Source of the DNA: ATZT02 sp046048135
GTDB lineage: Bacteria > Actinomycetota > Actinomycetes > S36-B12 > UBA5976
Assembly (NCBI GenBank): GCA_046048135.1
Contig: JBJOGR010000004.1
Location: 1-28,603 of the forward strand
DNA length: 28,603 bases
Reading direction: 5' to 3'
Part shown: one piece after another, positions 1 to 7,313 of the stretch
Layout of the letters: every line of letters begins with the position of its first letter
Position numbering within the stretch: the first letter of the stretch is position 1
The notes under the pieces: model-generated
The model's database searches: none
What the model saw: the letters and a program-made list of their open reading frames with translations, nothing else
What the model was told of the DNA's origin: nothing
Translations under genes and position numbers: made by a program

Positions 1-300
1 GAACCAGCATTTGCGGTATTTCGCGATGATGGAGATGAACCTGGAAATCCCATGTCAGGATTTTCTACAATATTGATTTTTATAGGAGTTCCGTTATTGA
101 TTGTTGCAATTGTTTCCTTGGCAATTCTTGCTCCTCAATGGACAAGAAAAGCTAAATTAGAAACAGGATTTGTTTCTCACAATGAAAAATGGTGGCTTAA
201 TGGTCCTGGAAATGAAGCTCACGATTTAGATTTTATTGAAATTGATGAAAACCTTGGAAAGTTAACGCCAAAAGTAGGGGGCGTAAGTGCGAAGTGGTGA
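1..300 (+). CDS. Small membrane protein, 5' end outside or at the window edge
   Basis: The frame is open from base 1. An in-frame ATG at 52 would give 82 aa, but the 17 codons before it look coding (A/T-ending codons, acidic sequence ending DEPGNP), so the true start may lie upstream of the window. After Met52 there is one hydrophobic segment of about 22 residues (Met-relative positions 4-27), then APQWTRK, a basic stop-transfer sequence, and a polar, acidic C-terminal tail of about 50 residues containing KWW. This predicts a single-pass membrane protein with a cytoplasmic tail. The stop (298-300) overlaps the next gene's GTG start by 14 bases, so the two are probably translationally coupled. 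I do not recognise a named family and assign no function. Confidence 0.6.
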   Translation, partial: EPAFAVFRDDGDEPGNPMSGFSTILIFIGVPLLIVAIVSLAILAPQWTRKAKLETGFVSHNEKWWLNGPGNEAHDLDFIEIDENLGKLTPKVGGVSAKW

Positions 301-667
301 TTTCTTTACTCAAGATGAACAAAATCAAATTGCAAAAGCAATTGCTATTGCAGAAGAGTCAAGTGATTTAAATTTTAGTCTTTATGTTGGTGAATTAGAA
401 GAAGCAAGAAAAGAAGCTATCAAATTACATTCTCTTCTTGAAAATAATTCCCATACTGTACTTGTGTGCGTTGATTTGCAGAATCACGCTATTGAAATAG
501 TCACAGGAAATTTTGCCTCGACTTTGGTTGATGATCAGGCTTGCAAACTTTCAGCTGTTTCTATGGCAAACGCTTTCGCTAATAATGACTATGTTGGCGG
601 GCTTATCCAAGGATTTGCAGTTTTAGGTTCACATGCTTATAAACCAAAATCTTTAACAGATTTTTAA
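287..667 (+). CDS. DUF5130-like (TPM-domain-like) protein
   Basis: This is a 126-aa soluble protein starting at GTG 287, with a G-rich stretch (AGGGGG) just upstream. It contains a pattern seen in actinobacterial DUF5130/TPM-like proteins. An N-terminal helix carries TQDEQNQIAKAIAIAEESS, followed by a strand (NFSLYVGEL), then VLVCVDLQNHAIEIVTG and a helix rich in Ala/Asn ending in GFAVLGSHAY. No signal peptide or membrane segment is visible. Proteins with this fold next to pepN are common in actinobacteria but their role is not established. The gene overlaps the preceding membrane-protein gene by 14 bases and converges on pepN, sharing four bases of stop codon sequence (664-667). The family call rests on recognition of the pattern only. 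Confidence 0.65.
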   Translation: MRSGDFFTQDEQNQIAKAIAIAEESSDLNFSLYVGELEEARKEAIKLHSLLENNSHTVLVCVDLQNHAIEIVTGNFASTLVDDQACKLSAVSMANAFANNDYVGGLIQGFAVLGSHAYKPKSLTDF

Positions 668-3225
668 TTTAATTTATCTGAATTCTGGGCTTTCAAAGCT
701 CTAGCTAAGGAATCTCTTTGTTCTATCACAATTCTTCGTGCACCGACTGCTAAATCTTTATTTTTCTCTAAAAACTCATCACATTTATTTACAACATCCA
801 TATTTATATTTGTGCTTGGGAATAAACCTGTGACTAATGATTGTCCAATTTCATGTGTACGTGCATTCCATAGTGATGACACGGAGTCAAAATATTTGTC
901 TACAAAGTTTTTTAACACTTCTTCATGATCCATGTATGAAATTCCTGCAAGAATCGAATGTAATTCAGAGTTAGTTAAATTTTCATTATTTATTACTTGA
1001 TCCCAAGCTTTTTGTTTAGCTTCTAAACTTGGCATAGCCGCTTTTGCTCCGGCCGCATGTTCTCTACCCATAACTGTGTCATCTTTTTTTAATTCTTCTT
1101 CAATATCTTTTTCTCCTCGTTTGCCTACAACAACTAATCTTCGAAGTAAGGCCCAGCGAAGATCGGTATCCACAAGTAATCCTTCAATTTGAAGTTGCCC
1201 ATCCAATATTTGGGCAACTTTTGTAACTTGTTCTTCAGTAGTTGCAACAGCGCTAAAAGTTCTAACTAAAGCTAATTGTCTATCTGAGCCTGGATTTGCA
1301 AGGCTTATTAACTTTTCTATTCCACTAGCTAATTTTATATTGTAATTTTTTCTATTTTTTCTGTCTGCAAATACATCAATAGCACTTCTGCATTGCATTA
1401 GTACTTGTTGAACTAATCCAATATCAGTTTCTTTTTCAATTCCTGCTAGAACTAAATCTAGGTATTTTCCTGTACCAACTTCGGCATCACGAACCATATC
1501 CCAAACGGCTCCCCATATTAGAGCTCTGGACAAAGAGGATTCAATCGATGCTATTTCTTTAGTTGCGGTATTAAGAGAATGTGAATCAAGTCTGATTTTC
1601 GCATAAGTTAGATCATCATCATTTATTAAAAGTAAATCTGGTCTTTTAGTTCCTTCTAGTTCCTTAATTAAAGTTTTATCTCCAACAACATCGACTTCAA
1701 TTCTTTTGGTTCGTACTAATTTTTCGCCTTGTTTTTCATATACACCTAAAGCAAGACGATGAGGTCTTAAAACAGGATCTAGTCCAGGAGGAGCACTTGG
1801 AGGTTCTTGGTTAATAACTAGTTTGGTAATTAAATTATTTTGATCAACTTCAATTTCGGGACGCAAAAGAGTTGCCCCAGAAGATTCCAACCAAATTTTT
1901 GACCAACTATCTAATTCTCTACCTGAAGAAATAGATAATTCATTTAGTAAATCTTTAAGTTCTGTGTTCTTCCAAGCATGTTTTTCAAAATAATTTTTTA
2001 AACCTTTGAGAAAGTTTTCTTCCCCGACCCAAGCAACTAACTGTCTTAATGCTGAAGCTCCTTTGGCATAAGTTATGCCATCAAAGTTTTCATAAACTGA
2101 ATCAAGATCAGGCATGTTTGCTGCAATTGGATGGGTCGAAGGTAATTGATCTTGCCTATATGCCCAAGCTTTTCTTTGTACATGAAATAAAGTCCAAGCT
2201 TCGTTATATTGCGTTGCACCTGTGCTTGCCCAATGCGCTGCCCATTCAGCAAATGATTCATTAAGCCACAAGTCATTCCACCACTTCATAGTTACTAAAT
2301 CGCCAAACCACATGTGTGCTAGTTCATGCAAAATTGTGTTAGCTCTTGATTCATAAGCTGTTCTAGTTGTTCTAGATCTAAAAATATATTCATCTCTGAA
2401 AGTTACGCATCCAACATTTTCCATTGCACCTGCATTGAATTCTGGAACAAAAACTTGATCATATTTTTTAAATGGATAACCTATTTGAAATTTGTCTTCA
2501 AACCATTTAAATCCTTGCTTGGTAACTTGAAATATTTCCTCGTGATCTAAATATTGGGAAAGTGAAGGTCTGACAAAAATTGCAAGAGGATAACTTCCAA
2601 ATTTACCTTCGTAGACATCAGTTTTCTTCGCGTATGGACCGGCACATATTGCATATAGATAGGAAGACATTTTGGGAGTTTCATCAAAAGTCCAAATCGA
2701 AAAATCATTTTCAATAATTTTTGGATTAGGTGTCTGAGTATTACTGATTACTGTCCATTTACTTGGAGCTTTGACAGTTAGATTAAGTACACCTTTGATG
2801 TCAGGTTGTTCAAATACAGGAAAAACTCGTCTGCAATCTGGCACTTCAAATTGTGTGTAAATATAAACTTCTTTATCTACCGGATCAATATGGCGATGCA
2901 AACCTTCACCTGTATTCATGTATGAACATTGCGCCTTAATTTTTAATTGATTATTTTGTTTTAACTTCTGTAATTGAATTCGAGTTCCGTCAAATACTTC
3001 ACTCACATTTAGTTCTTCACCATTTAGCCAAATGGATTCAACTTTAGGAGAAACTAAATCAATCCAGGTGTTTGAATTTTCTATAGCCTTAAAATTAATT
3101 GAGGCAAAACAGGAAAAAGTATCACCTTTACCGTCTAGTTCTAGACTTACTCGATAGACAGGTTCACTTACTAAAGATGCTCTTTGAATGGCTTCGTTAC
3201 GAGTGATATTTAAATTTTTGCTCAA
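664..3225 (-). CDS. pepN: Aminopeptidase N (M1 family)
   Basis: This zinc metallo-aminopeptidase removes N-terminal residues from peptides and most likely acts in cytosolic peptide recycling, since no signal peptide is present. The 853-aa length matches actinobacterial PepN. The M1 signatures are intact: GAMEN at residues 266-270, the zinc motif HELAH at 300-304, and the third zinc ligand Glu323 in WLNESFAEW, 18 residues after the second His. A catalytic-type Tyr sits in GITYAKGAS. The C-terminal half (about 450-853) is the helical ERAP1-C-like domain. The start is TTG at 3225 preceded on the minus strand by AGAGG about 5 nt upstream; no nearer ATG fits. It is divergent from the DsbA-family gene (103-bp gap), as in M. 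tuberculosis Rv2467/Rv2466c, and converges on the DUF5130-like gene with overlapping stops. Confidence 0.96.
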   Translation of the reverse strand: MSKNLNITRNEAIQRASLVSEPVYRVSLELDGKGDTFSCFASINFKAIENSNTWIDLVSPKVESIWLNGEELNVSEVFDGTRIQLQKLKQNNQLKIKAQCSYMNTGEGLHRHIDPVDKEVYIYTQFEVPDCRRVFPVFEQPDIKGVLNLTVKAPSKWTVISNTQTPNPKIIENDFSIWTFDETPKMSSYLYAICAGPYAKKTDVYEGKFGSYPLAIFVRPSLSQYLDHEEIFQVTKQGFKWFEDKFQIGYPFKKYDQVFVPEFNAGAMENVGCVTFRDEYIFRSRTTRTAYESRANTILHELAHMWFGDLVTMKWWNDLWLNESFAEWAAHWASTGATQYNEAWTLFHVQRKAWAYRQDQLPSTHPIAANMPDLDSVYENFDGITYAKGASALRQLVAWVGEENFLKGLKNYFEKHAWKNTELKDLLNELSISSGRELDSWSKIWLESSGATLLRPEIEVDQNNLITKLVINQEPPSAPPGLDPVLRPHRLALGVYEKQGEKLVRTKRIEVDVVGDKTLIKELEGTKRPDLLLINDDDLTYAKIRLDSHSLNTATKEIASIESSLSRALIWGAVWDMVRDAEVGTGKYLDLVLAGIEKETDIGLVQQVLMQCRSAIDVFADRKNRKNYNIKLASGIEKLISLANPGSDRQLALVRTFSAVATTEEQVTKVAQILDGQLQIEGLLVDTDLRWALLRRLVVVGKRGEKDIEEELKKDDTVMGREHAAGAKAAMPSLEAKQKAWDQVINNENLTNSELHSILAGISYMDHEEVLKNFVDKYFDSVSSLWNARTHEIGQSLVTGLFPSTNINMDVVNKCDEFLEKNKDLAVGARRIVIEQRDSLARALKAQNSDKLN

Positions 3226-3260
3226 TTTAACCTCTGCAAATAAAGTATGTATAGCAATCT

Positions 3261-3285
3261 TGGCACGAGCCTTTATGTCGTGGCA
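3261..3285. promoter_or_regulatory. Imperfect palindrome in the pepN/dsbA divergent intergenic region
   Basis: TGGCACGA (3261-3268) and TCGTGGCA (3278-3285) form an inverted repeat with 7 of 8 positions matching and a 9-nt spacer. It lies centrally in the 103-bp gap between the divergent pepN and DsbA-family genes, where a regulator could act on both. It could equally be a weak RNA hairpin or chance. No clear -35/-10 pair could be fixed for either gene. Confidence 0.3.
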
Positions 3286-3328
3286 TAGGCTGGTTCAAGG
3301 AAGCTAAAAATCTTATTTAAGGATTGAT

Positions 3329-3931
3329 ATGACCACTAATGCAAAATTCTGGTTTGACCCATCTTGCCCATGGGCTTGGATGACATCACGTTGGATTTTA
3401 AATGTCGCCTCCCAAAAGCAAATAAATGTTGAATGGAAAATTTTTAGTTTAGGAGTTTTAAATGAAGGAAGAGATTTAAAACCTGATTACCGAGAAAGAA
3501 TTAACAAGACTTGGGGACCTGTAAGAGTGCTTGCAGCTGCTAAAAGAAAAAATGGTCAAGATATTTTACTTCCTTTGTACACAGCAATCGGTACTTTATT
3601 TCATCCCGGCGCTAAACCTGTTTCAAAAGAAACTGTTCTAGAAGCATTAAAAAGTATTAATTTAGATGAATCACTAATAGATGCTTACGATAATTCAGAA
3701 TTTGATCAAGATTTAAGGGATTCAACAAAAGAAGCACTTGACCTAGTGGGAAGTGATGTTGGAACTCCCGTAATTTCAGTTGATGGCGTGGCATTTTTTG
3801 GTCCAGTTATTACACCTGCGCCAAAAGGTGAAGATGCAATAAAACTTTGGGACGCAGTTGTCGCAGCAGCAAGTGTGCCGGGATTTTTTGAATTAAAAAG
3901 AACCAGAACTGCAAGACCAATTTTTGATTAA
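3329..3931 (+). CDS. DsbA-family mycothiol-dependent nitroreductase-like protein (Rv2466c family), single-cysteine variant
   Basis: This is a 200-aa thioredoxin-fold protein. The N-terminus FWFDPSCPWAW, followed by MTSRWIL, the central WGPVRVLAAA, the cis-Pro loop VGTPVISVDG, the VAFFGP motif and the end FELKRTRT are all typical of the Rv2466c family. That family consists of mycothiol-dependent reductases linked to oxidative-stress defence. The active site is Cys13-Pro-Trp-Ala16. As I recall, M. tuberculosis Rv2466c has CPWC. Here the second cysteine is Ala, and Cys13 is the only cysteine in the protein, so catalysis would have to be monothiol, through a mixed disulfide with mycothiol. The start ATG 3329 follows AAGGA by 5 nt. 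The next gene, rpiB, begins one base after its stop, and the order pepN-dsbA-rpiB matches M. tuberculosis. The exact substrate is unknown. Confidence 0.85.
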   Translation: MTTNAKFWFDPSCPWAWMTSRWILNVASQKQINVEWKIFSLGVLNEGRDLKPDYRERINKTWGPVRVLAAAKRKNGQDILLPLYTAIGTLFHPGAKPVSKETVLEALKSINLDESLIDAYDNSEFDQDLRDSTKEALDLVGSDVGTPVISVDGVAFFGPVITPAPKGEDAIKLWDAVVAAASVPGFFELKRTRTARPIFD

Positions 3932-3932
3932 T

Positions 3933-4397
3933 ATGAAAATTAACTTAGGTTGCGATCATGCAGGTTTTGAAGTTAAAGAAAAACTTGTTGCTTATTTAAA
4001 AGAAAAAAAACATGAAGTTATTGATCATGGTGCACGCGTTTATGATGCGCAAGATGATTATCCACTTTTTTGTTTTCTCGCTGCTCAAAATACAGCTAAA
4101 GATGAATCATCATTAGGAATAGTTTTGGGTGGTTCTGGAAACGGTGAACAAATTGCTGCAAACAAAATTAAAGGAGTAAGAGCTGCACTTGCTTGGAGTG
4201 TGGAAACAGCAAAACTTGCTCGCGAGCATAACAACGCAAACGTTATTGGAATAGGTGCTCGAATGCACACATTTGAAGAAATAACAAAAATTGTTGATGC
4301 TTTTATAAATACAAATTTTTCTAATGATGAAAGACACATAAGAAGAATTAATCAATTAAGTCAAATGGAAAATAGCGGAACGCTACCAACGAATTAG
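3933..4397 (+). CDS. rpiB: Ribose-5-phosphate isomerase B
   Basis: The enzyme interconverts ribose 5-phosphate and ribulose 5-phosphate in the pentose phosphate pathway. The 154-aa protein shows the RpiB/LacAB signatures: GCDHAGFEVK at the N-terminus (Asp8-His9), GGSGNGEQIAANK (about 66-78), REHNNANVIGIGARMHT, and the C-terminal DERHIRRI. The catalytic base position carries Glu72 (GNGEQ) rather than the Cys of E. coli RpiB, which is the actinobacterial type known from M. tuberculosis. I chose ATG 3933, giving the standard MKINLGCDHAG start, rather than the TTG at 3924, which overlaps the upstream stop. It is separated from the DsbA-family gene by one base and ends 6 bases before the 3' end of the convergent tRNA-Gly. 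Confidence 0.95.
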   Translation: MKINLGCDHAGFEVKEKLVAYLKEKKHEVIDHGARVYDAQDDYPLFCFLAAQNTAKDESSLGIVLGGSGNGEQIAANKIKGVRAALAWSVETAKLAREHNNANVIGIGARMHTFEEITKIVDAFINTNFSNDERHIRRINQLSQMENSGTLPTN

Positions 4398-4403
4398 AGA
4401 TTT

Positions 4404-4478
4404 TGGAGCGGGTGACGGGAATCGAACCCGCATATCCAGCTTGGAAGGCTGGAACTCTAGCCATTGAGCTACACCCGC
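4404..4478 (-). tRNA. tRNA-Gly (anticodon UCC)
   Basis: Read on the minus strand, the acceptor 5' arm GCGGGTG (4478-4472) pairs with CACCCGC (4414-4408). The anticodon stem CCAGC/GCTGG encloses the 7-nt loop CTTCCAA with anticodon TCC at 4445-4443, and the T-loop TTCGATT is present. The discriminator base is U (4407), as usual for tRNA-Gly, and the CCA end is encoded (4406-4404). It reads GGA (and possibly GGG) codons; GGA is frequent in this AT-rich region. Confidence 0.95.
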
Positions 4479-4569
4479 AAATATTTGTAAGTTCATCTTA
4501 GGTTTTCACTAATTACGAACCTGATGGCAGACTCAATTATTGTTAACAACTACGATTGAAAAGCGCTCG
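4479..4569. promoter_or_regulatory. Divergent tRNA promoter region (tRNA-Gly / tRNA-Pro)
   Basis: This 91-bp gap separates the divergent tRNA-Gly and tRNA-Pro genes. For tRNA-Pro a -10-like hexamer TACGAT (4551-4556) lies 13 nt before the mature 5' end. For tRNA-Gly a -10-like TAAGAT (minus strand, 4500-4495) lies 16 nt before the mature 5' end. No good -35 elements are visible. AGGTT and AACCT around 4500-4522 form a short inverted repeat. Assignments are by spacing and hexamer resemblance only. Confidence 0.35.
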
Positions 4570-4642
4570 CGGGGCGTAGCGTAGTGGCTAGCGCGCCTGC
4601 TTTGGGAGCAGGAGATCGGGAGTTCGAATCTCCCCGCCCCGA
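4570..4642 (+). tRNA. tRNA-Pro (anticodon UGG)
   Basis: The acceptor CGGGGCG (4570-4576) pairs with CGCCCCG (4635-4641). The anticodon stem CCTGC/GCAGG encloses TTTGGGA with anticodon TGG at 4603-4605. The T-stem GGGAG/CTCCC encloses TTCGAAT. The discriminator is A4642, and CCA is not encoded (the following bases are CAA), unlike the neighbouring tRNA-Gly. It reads CCA and other CCN proline codons. The tig ribosome-binding site begins only 16 bases after the tRNA 3' end, so tig may be co-transcribed with and released by tRNA 3' processing. Confidence 0.95.
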
Positions 4643-4657
4643 CAAAAAAACTAATTC

Positions 4658-4673
4658 AAGGAGACTCATTATT
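4658..4673 (+). promoter_or_regulatory. tig ribosome-binding site and apparent ATT start codon
   Basis: AAGGAGA (4658-4664) is a strong Shine-Dalgarno sequence. Seven bases after its core (AGGAG, 4659-4663) lies the in-frame codon ATT (4671-4673), immediately followed by codons for KVNST and the conserved trigger-factor N-terminus. A second ATT (4668-4670) is only 4 bases away from the core. No ATG, GTG, TTG or CTG lies in frame between the tRNA and the conserved domain. ATT is therefore the best supported start. Confidence 0.65.
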
Positions 4674-5960
4674 AAAGTAAATAGCACGATTGAAAATTTA
4701 ACTCCCACAAGAATTAAAGTTTCAATTCAAGTTCCTTTTACTGAATTAAAACCAAGTCTTGATTCTGCTTACCAAAAAATCGCTAGCCAAATAAGTGTTC
4801 CTGGTTTTAGAAAAGGAAAAGTTCCTAACAAAATAATTGATCAAAGAGTTGGCCGCCCAGCTGTTTTACAAGAGGCAGTAAATGAAGCAGTTCCAAGAGC
4901 CTATGCAGAAGCGTTGAAAGATAAAAAATTTCATCCTATTGGAAAACCTGAAGTTGATGTTCAAGAATTGGCTGAAGATAAGGATTTTGTCTTTTCAGCA
5001 GAAGTTGATGTTAGACCAGAATTTGATTTACCAAAATATCGAGGCCTTAAAGTAACTGTAGATAAACCAAGAGATATTAAAGAAGATGTTGAAAAAGAAT
5101 TAGATGATTTAAGAAACAGATTTTCAACTTTGAGTGCAGTAGAAAGACCAGTTCAAGATAAAGACGTAGTAATTCTTGACATAGTGGGTAAAAAAGATGA
5201 GACCCAGGTTAATCAATATTCAGGTCAAGCTCTTGCTTACACAATTGGTTCAAATGGTTTAGTTCCAGGAGCAGATGATGCATTACGAGGCAAAAAGGCT
5301 TCAGAAAAAGTTGATTTTGAATTTAAACCAGAAGATGGTCCATTTAAGGATGATTCCATAAAGCTTGAAATAACTATTAATACTGTTAACGAAAAAGTTT
5401 TACCTCAAGCCGATGATGAATTTGCAAAAATGGCGAGTGAATTCGACACACTTTCCGAACTTATGAAAAGTTTGGAAGAAAAAGTTAAAAATTCAAGAGT
5501 TATTGAGCAGACTTATCTTGCTCGAGATAAAGTCTCTGACGAACTTGTAAAACTAATGGAAAAAGTTCCTTTGCCAGAAAATGCTATTGAAGCCGAAATA
5601 GAAGCTCATTTTAAAGATGGTCATGGTGATGAGACCCATAAACAAGAAGTTGAAAAAAATACAAGAAGATCAATGCAGTCTCAATTTATTTTGGACAGAA
5701 TTTCTGAAGAGGAAAAGATTGGTGTAACCGATGCTGATTTATCAGAATGGATTACCCAAAATGCAATCCAATATCGAATGGAACCAAAAACTTTTGCTGA
5801 TGCGCTAATTAGATCGGGTGAAATTAATTTGGTTATGGGAGAAATAAGAAGAAGTAAAGCTTTAACCCTTGTTTTAACTGAAGCAGAAGTCAAAGATTCC
5901 GAAGGTAATACTGTTGATGTTGCTAGTGTTTTGAAACCATTTACAGAGCCTGAGCAATAA
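4671..5960 (+). CDS. tig: Trigger factor (ribosome-associated chaperone, PPIase)
   Basis: Trigger factor binds ribosomal protein uL23 at the exit tunnel and shields nascent chains; its FKBP-like domain is a peptidyl-prolyl isomerase. With the start at ATT 4671 it has 429 aa, close to the usual 430-470. The N-terminal domain carries the ribosome-binding signature PGFRKGKVP. The middle holds the FKBP-type domain (about 145-235, including GSNGLVPGADDALRGKKASE), and the rest is the helical chaperone arm. The N-terminus VNSTIENLTPTR matches the M. tuberculosis start VKSTVEQLSPTR as I recall it. The only canonical in-frame start upstream is GTG 4584, inside the tRNA-Pro gene, which is not credible. 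The first one downstream is a TTG about 80 codons in, beyond the ribosome-binding motif. The gene precedes clpP1P2 and clpX, the standard actinobacterial order. Confidence 0.95.
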   Translation: MKVNSTIENLTPTRIKVSIQVPFTELKPSLDSAYQKIASQISVPGFRKGKVPNKIIDQRVGRPAVLQEAVNEAVPRAYAEALKDKKFHPIGKPEVDVQELAEDKDFVFSAEVDVRPEFDLPKYRGLKVTVDKPRDIKEDVEKELDDLRNRFSTLSAVERPVQDKDVVILDIVGKKDETQVNQYSGQALAYTIGSNGLVPGADDALRGKKASEKVDFEFKPEDGPFKDDSIKLEITINTVNEKVLPQADDEFAKMASEFDTLSELMKSLEEKVKNSRVIEQTYLARDKVSDELVKLMEKVPLPENAIEAEIEAHFKDGHGDETHKQEVEKNTRRSMQSQFILDRISEEEKIGVTDADLSEWITQNAIQYRMEPKTFADALIRSGEINLVMGEIRRSKALTLVLTEAEVKDSEGNTVDVASVLKPFTEPEQ

Positions 5961-5962
5961 TT

Positions 5963-5979
5963 TTTCCCTCATAGCGAAC
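5963..5979 (+). promoter_or_regulatory. ClgR-like operator upstream of clpP1
   Basis: TTTCCC-TCATA-GCGAAC has the geometry of GTTCGC-N5-GCGAAC, the palindrome bound by the actinobacterial clp regulator ClgR as I remember it. The right half (5974-5979) is exact and the left half has two mismatches. The clpX promoter region carries a matching element with a similar spacer (TGATT). Placement is about 80 bp before clpP1, a known ClgR target in other actinobacteria. It is inferred from motif resemblance; whether clgR is present in this genome is unknown. Confidence 0.5.
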
Positions 5980-5987
5980 ATTCTTGC

Positions 5988-6010
5988 TTTCAAGATGAGA
6001 ATTCTTGAAA
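5988..6010 (+). repeat. Inverted repeat in the tig-clpP1 intergenic region
   Basis: TTTCAAGA (5988-5995) and TCTTGAAA (6003-6010) are a perfect 8-bp inverted repeat with a 7-nt spacer. A third copy of the half-site, TCTTG (5982-5986), can pair alternatively with CAAGA (5991-5995). There is no following T-run, so it is not a classic tig terminator. It may be an operator or a processing hairpin in the clpP1P2 leader. Confidence 0.45.
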
Positions 6011-6057
6011 TACAGGTTAAGGTCGAAGTAACAAGAAAATAGGAGAGAATCAGAATC

Positions 6058-6669
6058 GTGTTCGGGGATGAGCAAATGCGAAATCCAAGTGGTCCAGGAA
6101 GTTATGACGACCAAATATTTCAAAGACTTTTAAAAGAAAGAATTATTTTCTTAGGTACACAAGTTGAAGACTCTGTGGCAAACATGCTTACAGCACAATT
6201 ATTAGTTCTAGCGGCTGAAGATCCTGAAAAAGATATTTATCTTTATATAAATTCTCCAGGTGGATCAATCTCTGCAGGTATGGCAATTTATGACACGATG
6301 CAATACATTCCAAATGATGTGGCAACTGTAGCTATGGGATTGGCTGCATCGATGGGTCAATTTTTATTATCAGCTGGTGCAAAAGGTAAACGATATGCAC
6401 TTCCTCACGCAAGAATCATGATGCATCAACCATCAGGAGGAATTGGTGGAACCGCATCTGACATCAAAATTCAAGCTGAACAAATGCTTCATATCAAAAA
6501 ACAAATGGCCAGATTAATTGCAGAACATACCGGGCAAAAAATTGAACAGATTGAAAAAGATTCAGATCGTGACCGTTGGTTTACTGCTGATGAAGCTAAA
6601 GATTATGGATTCGTTGACAAAGTAGTTAGATCAGCCAGCGATGTTACTGGGCATGGGGGAACTAGATAA
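6058..6669 (+). CDS. clpP1: ATP-dependent Clp protease proteolytic subunit ClpP1
   Basis: This is a serine peptidase subunit of the Clp protease barrel. Actinobacteria usually have two ClpP proteins that form a mixed two-ring tetradecamer fed by ClpX or ClpC. The 203-aa protein has the full catalytic triad: Ser98 (GLAASMGQ), His123 (MMHQPSGG) and Asp172 (DSDRDRWF), plus the handle and oligomerisation motifs INSPGGS and YDTMQYI. The start is GTG 6058 with AGGAGAG ten bases upstream; no in-frame ATG precedes Met7. The stop abuts the ATG of clpP2 directly, indicating translational coupling and equal dosage. The N-terminus is short and probably processed. A ClgR-like site and an inverted repeat sit in the 97-bp region upstream. 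Confidence 0.96.
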   Translation: MFGDEQMRNPSGPGSYDDQIFQRLLKERIIFLGTQVEDSVANMLTAQLLVLAAEDPEKDIYLYINSPGGSISAGMAIYDTMQYIPNDVATVAMGLAASMGQFLLSAGAKGKRYALPHARIMMHQPSGGIGGTASDIKIQAEQMLHIKKQMARLIAEHTGQKIEQIEKDSDRDRWFTADEAKDYGFVDKVVRSASDVTGHGGTR

Positions 6670-7308
6670 ATGAAATTTGAATCTAAATTAAATTCAAAAC
6701 TTAATCCTCAAGCTCGTTACATTCTGCCTGAATTTAGAGAAAGAACTGCAAACGGAGAAAGAGTTCATAATCCTTACACCAAATTATTTGAGGAAAGAAT
6801 TATTTTTCTAGGTGTACAAATAGATGATGCTTCTGCAGATGATGTGATGGCTCAATTATTGGTTTTGGAATCTTTAGATCCAGAACGTGATATTTCCATG
6901 TATATAAATTCCCCAGGTGGTTCATATACCGCTATGACTGCAATTTATGACACGATGCAATTTATAAAACCACAAATTCAAACTATTTGTTTAGGTCAAG
7001 CTGCAAGTGCAGCAGCAGTAATTCTTGCTGCTGGATCGCCTGGAAAAAGATTTGCCCTTCCTCACGCAAGAATTTTGATTCATCAGCCATATACAGAAGG
7101 TGGCGGTCAAGGTTCGGATATTGAAATTCAAGCAAATGAGATTTTAAGGATGCGTTCTGAAATGGAAGGAATTTTAGCTAAACACACAGGTAAAAAACTT
7201 TCTGAAATACAAAAAGATATTGAACGCGACAAAATTTTGACTGCTGAAGACGCTCAAAAATATGGCGTAATTGACCAAGTCATTAGTTCTAGAAAGATTT
7301 CAATTTAA
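6670..7308 (+). CDS. clpP2: ATP-dependent Clp protease proteolytic subunit ClpP2
   Basis: This is the second ClpP paralogue, 212 aa, directly adjacent to clpP1 with no gap. Its triad is complete: Ser113 (GQAASAAA), His138 (LIHQPYTEGGG) and Asp187 (IERDKIL). It carries the ClpP2-type motif QPYTEGGGQGSDIEIQA and an extended N-terminal segment of about 38 residues (SRYIL-like ARYILPEF) before the conserved core. In mycobacteria ClpP2 provides the face that docks ClpX or ClpC1 while ClpP1 carries most peptidase activity; the same division of labour is inferred here. Start ATG 6670 is supported by the coupling and by the absence of alternatives. Confidence 0.96.
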   Translation: MKFESKLNSKLNPQARYILPEFRERTANGERVHNPYTKLFEERIIFLGVQIDDASADDVMAQLLVLESLDPERDISMYINSPGGSYTAMTAIYDTMQFIKPQIQTICLGQAASAAAVILAAGSPGKRFALPHARILIHQPYTEGGGQGSDIEIQANEILRMRSEMEGILAKHTGKKLSEIQKDIERDKILTAEDAQKYGVIDQVISSRKISI

Positions 7309-7313
7309 ATAAT

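Noticed and set aside
3261..3275. TGGCAC resembling a sigma-54 -24 element
   Set aside because: The -12 element (TTGC at the right spacing) is missing, and sigma-54 is not expected in actinobacteria.
3924..3932. TTG start for rpiB overlapping the DsbA-family stop
   Set aside because: It adds only three residues with no ribosome-binding site. ATG 3933 gives the usual MKINLGCDHAG start.
4584..4670. Extension of tig to the in-frame GTG at 4584
   Set aside because: These codons lie inside the tRNA-Pro gene, so the frame is open there by chance. The strong Shine-Dalgarno sequence at 4659-4663 lies downstream of this GTG.
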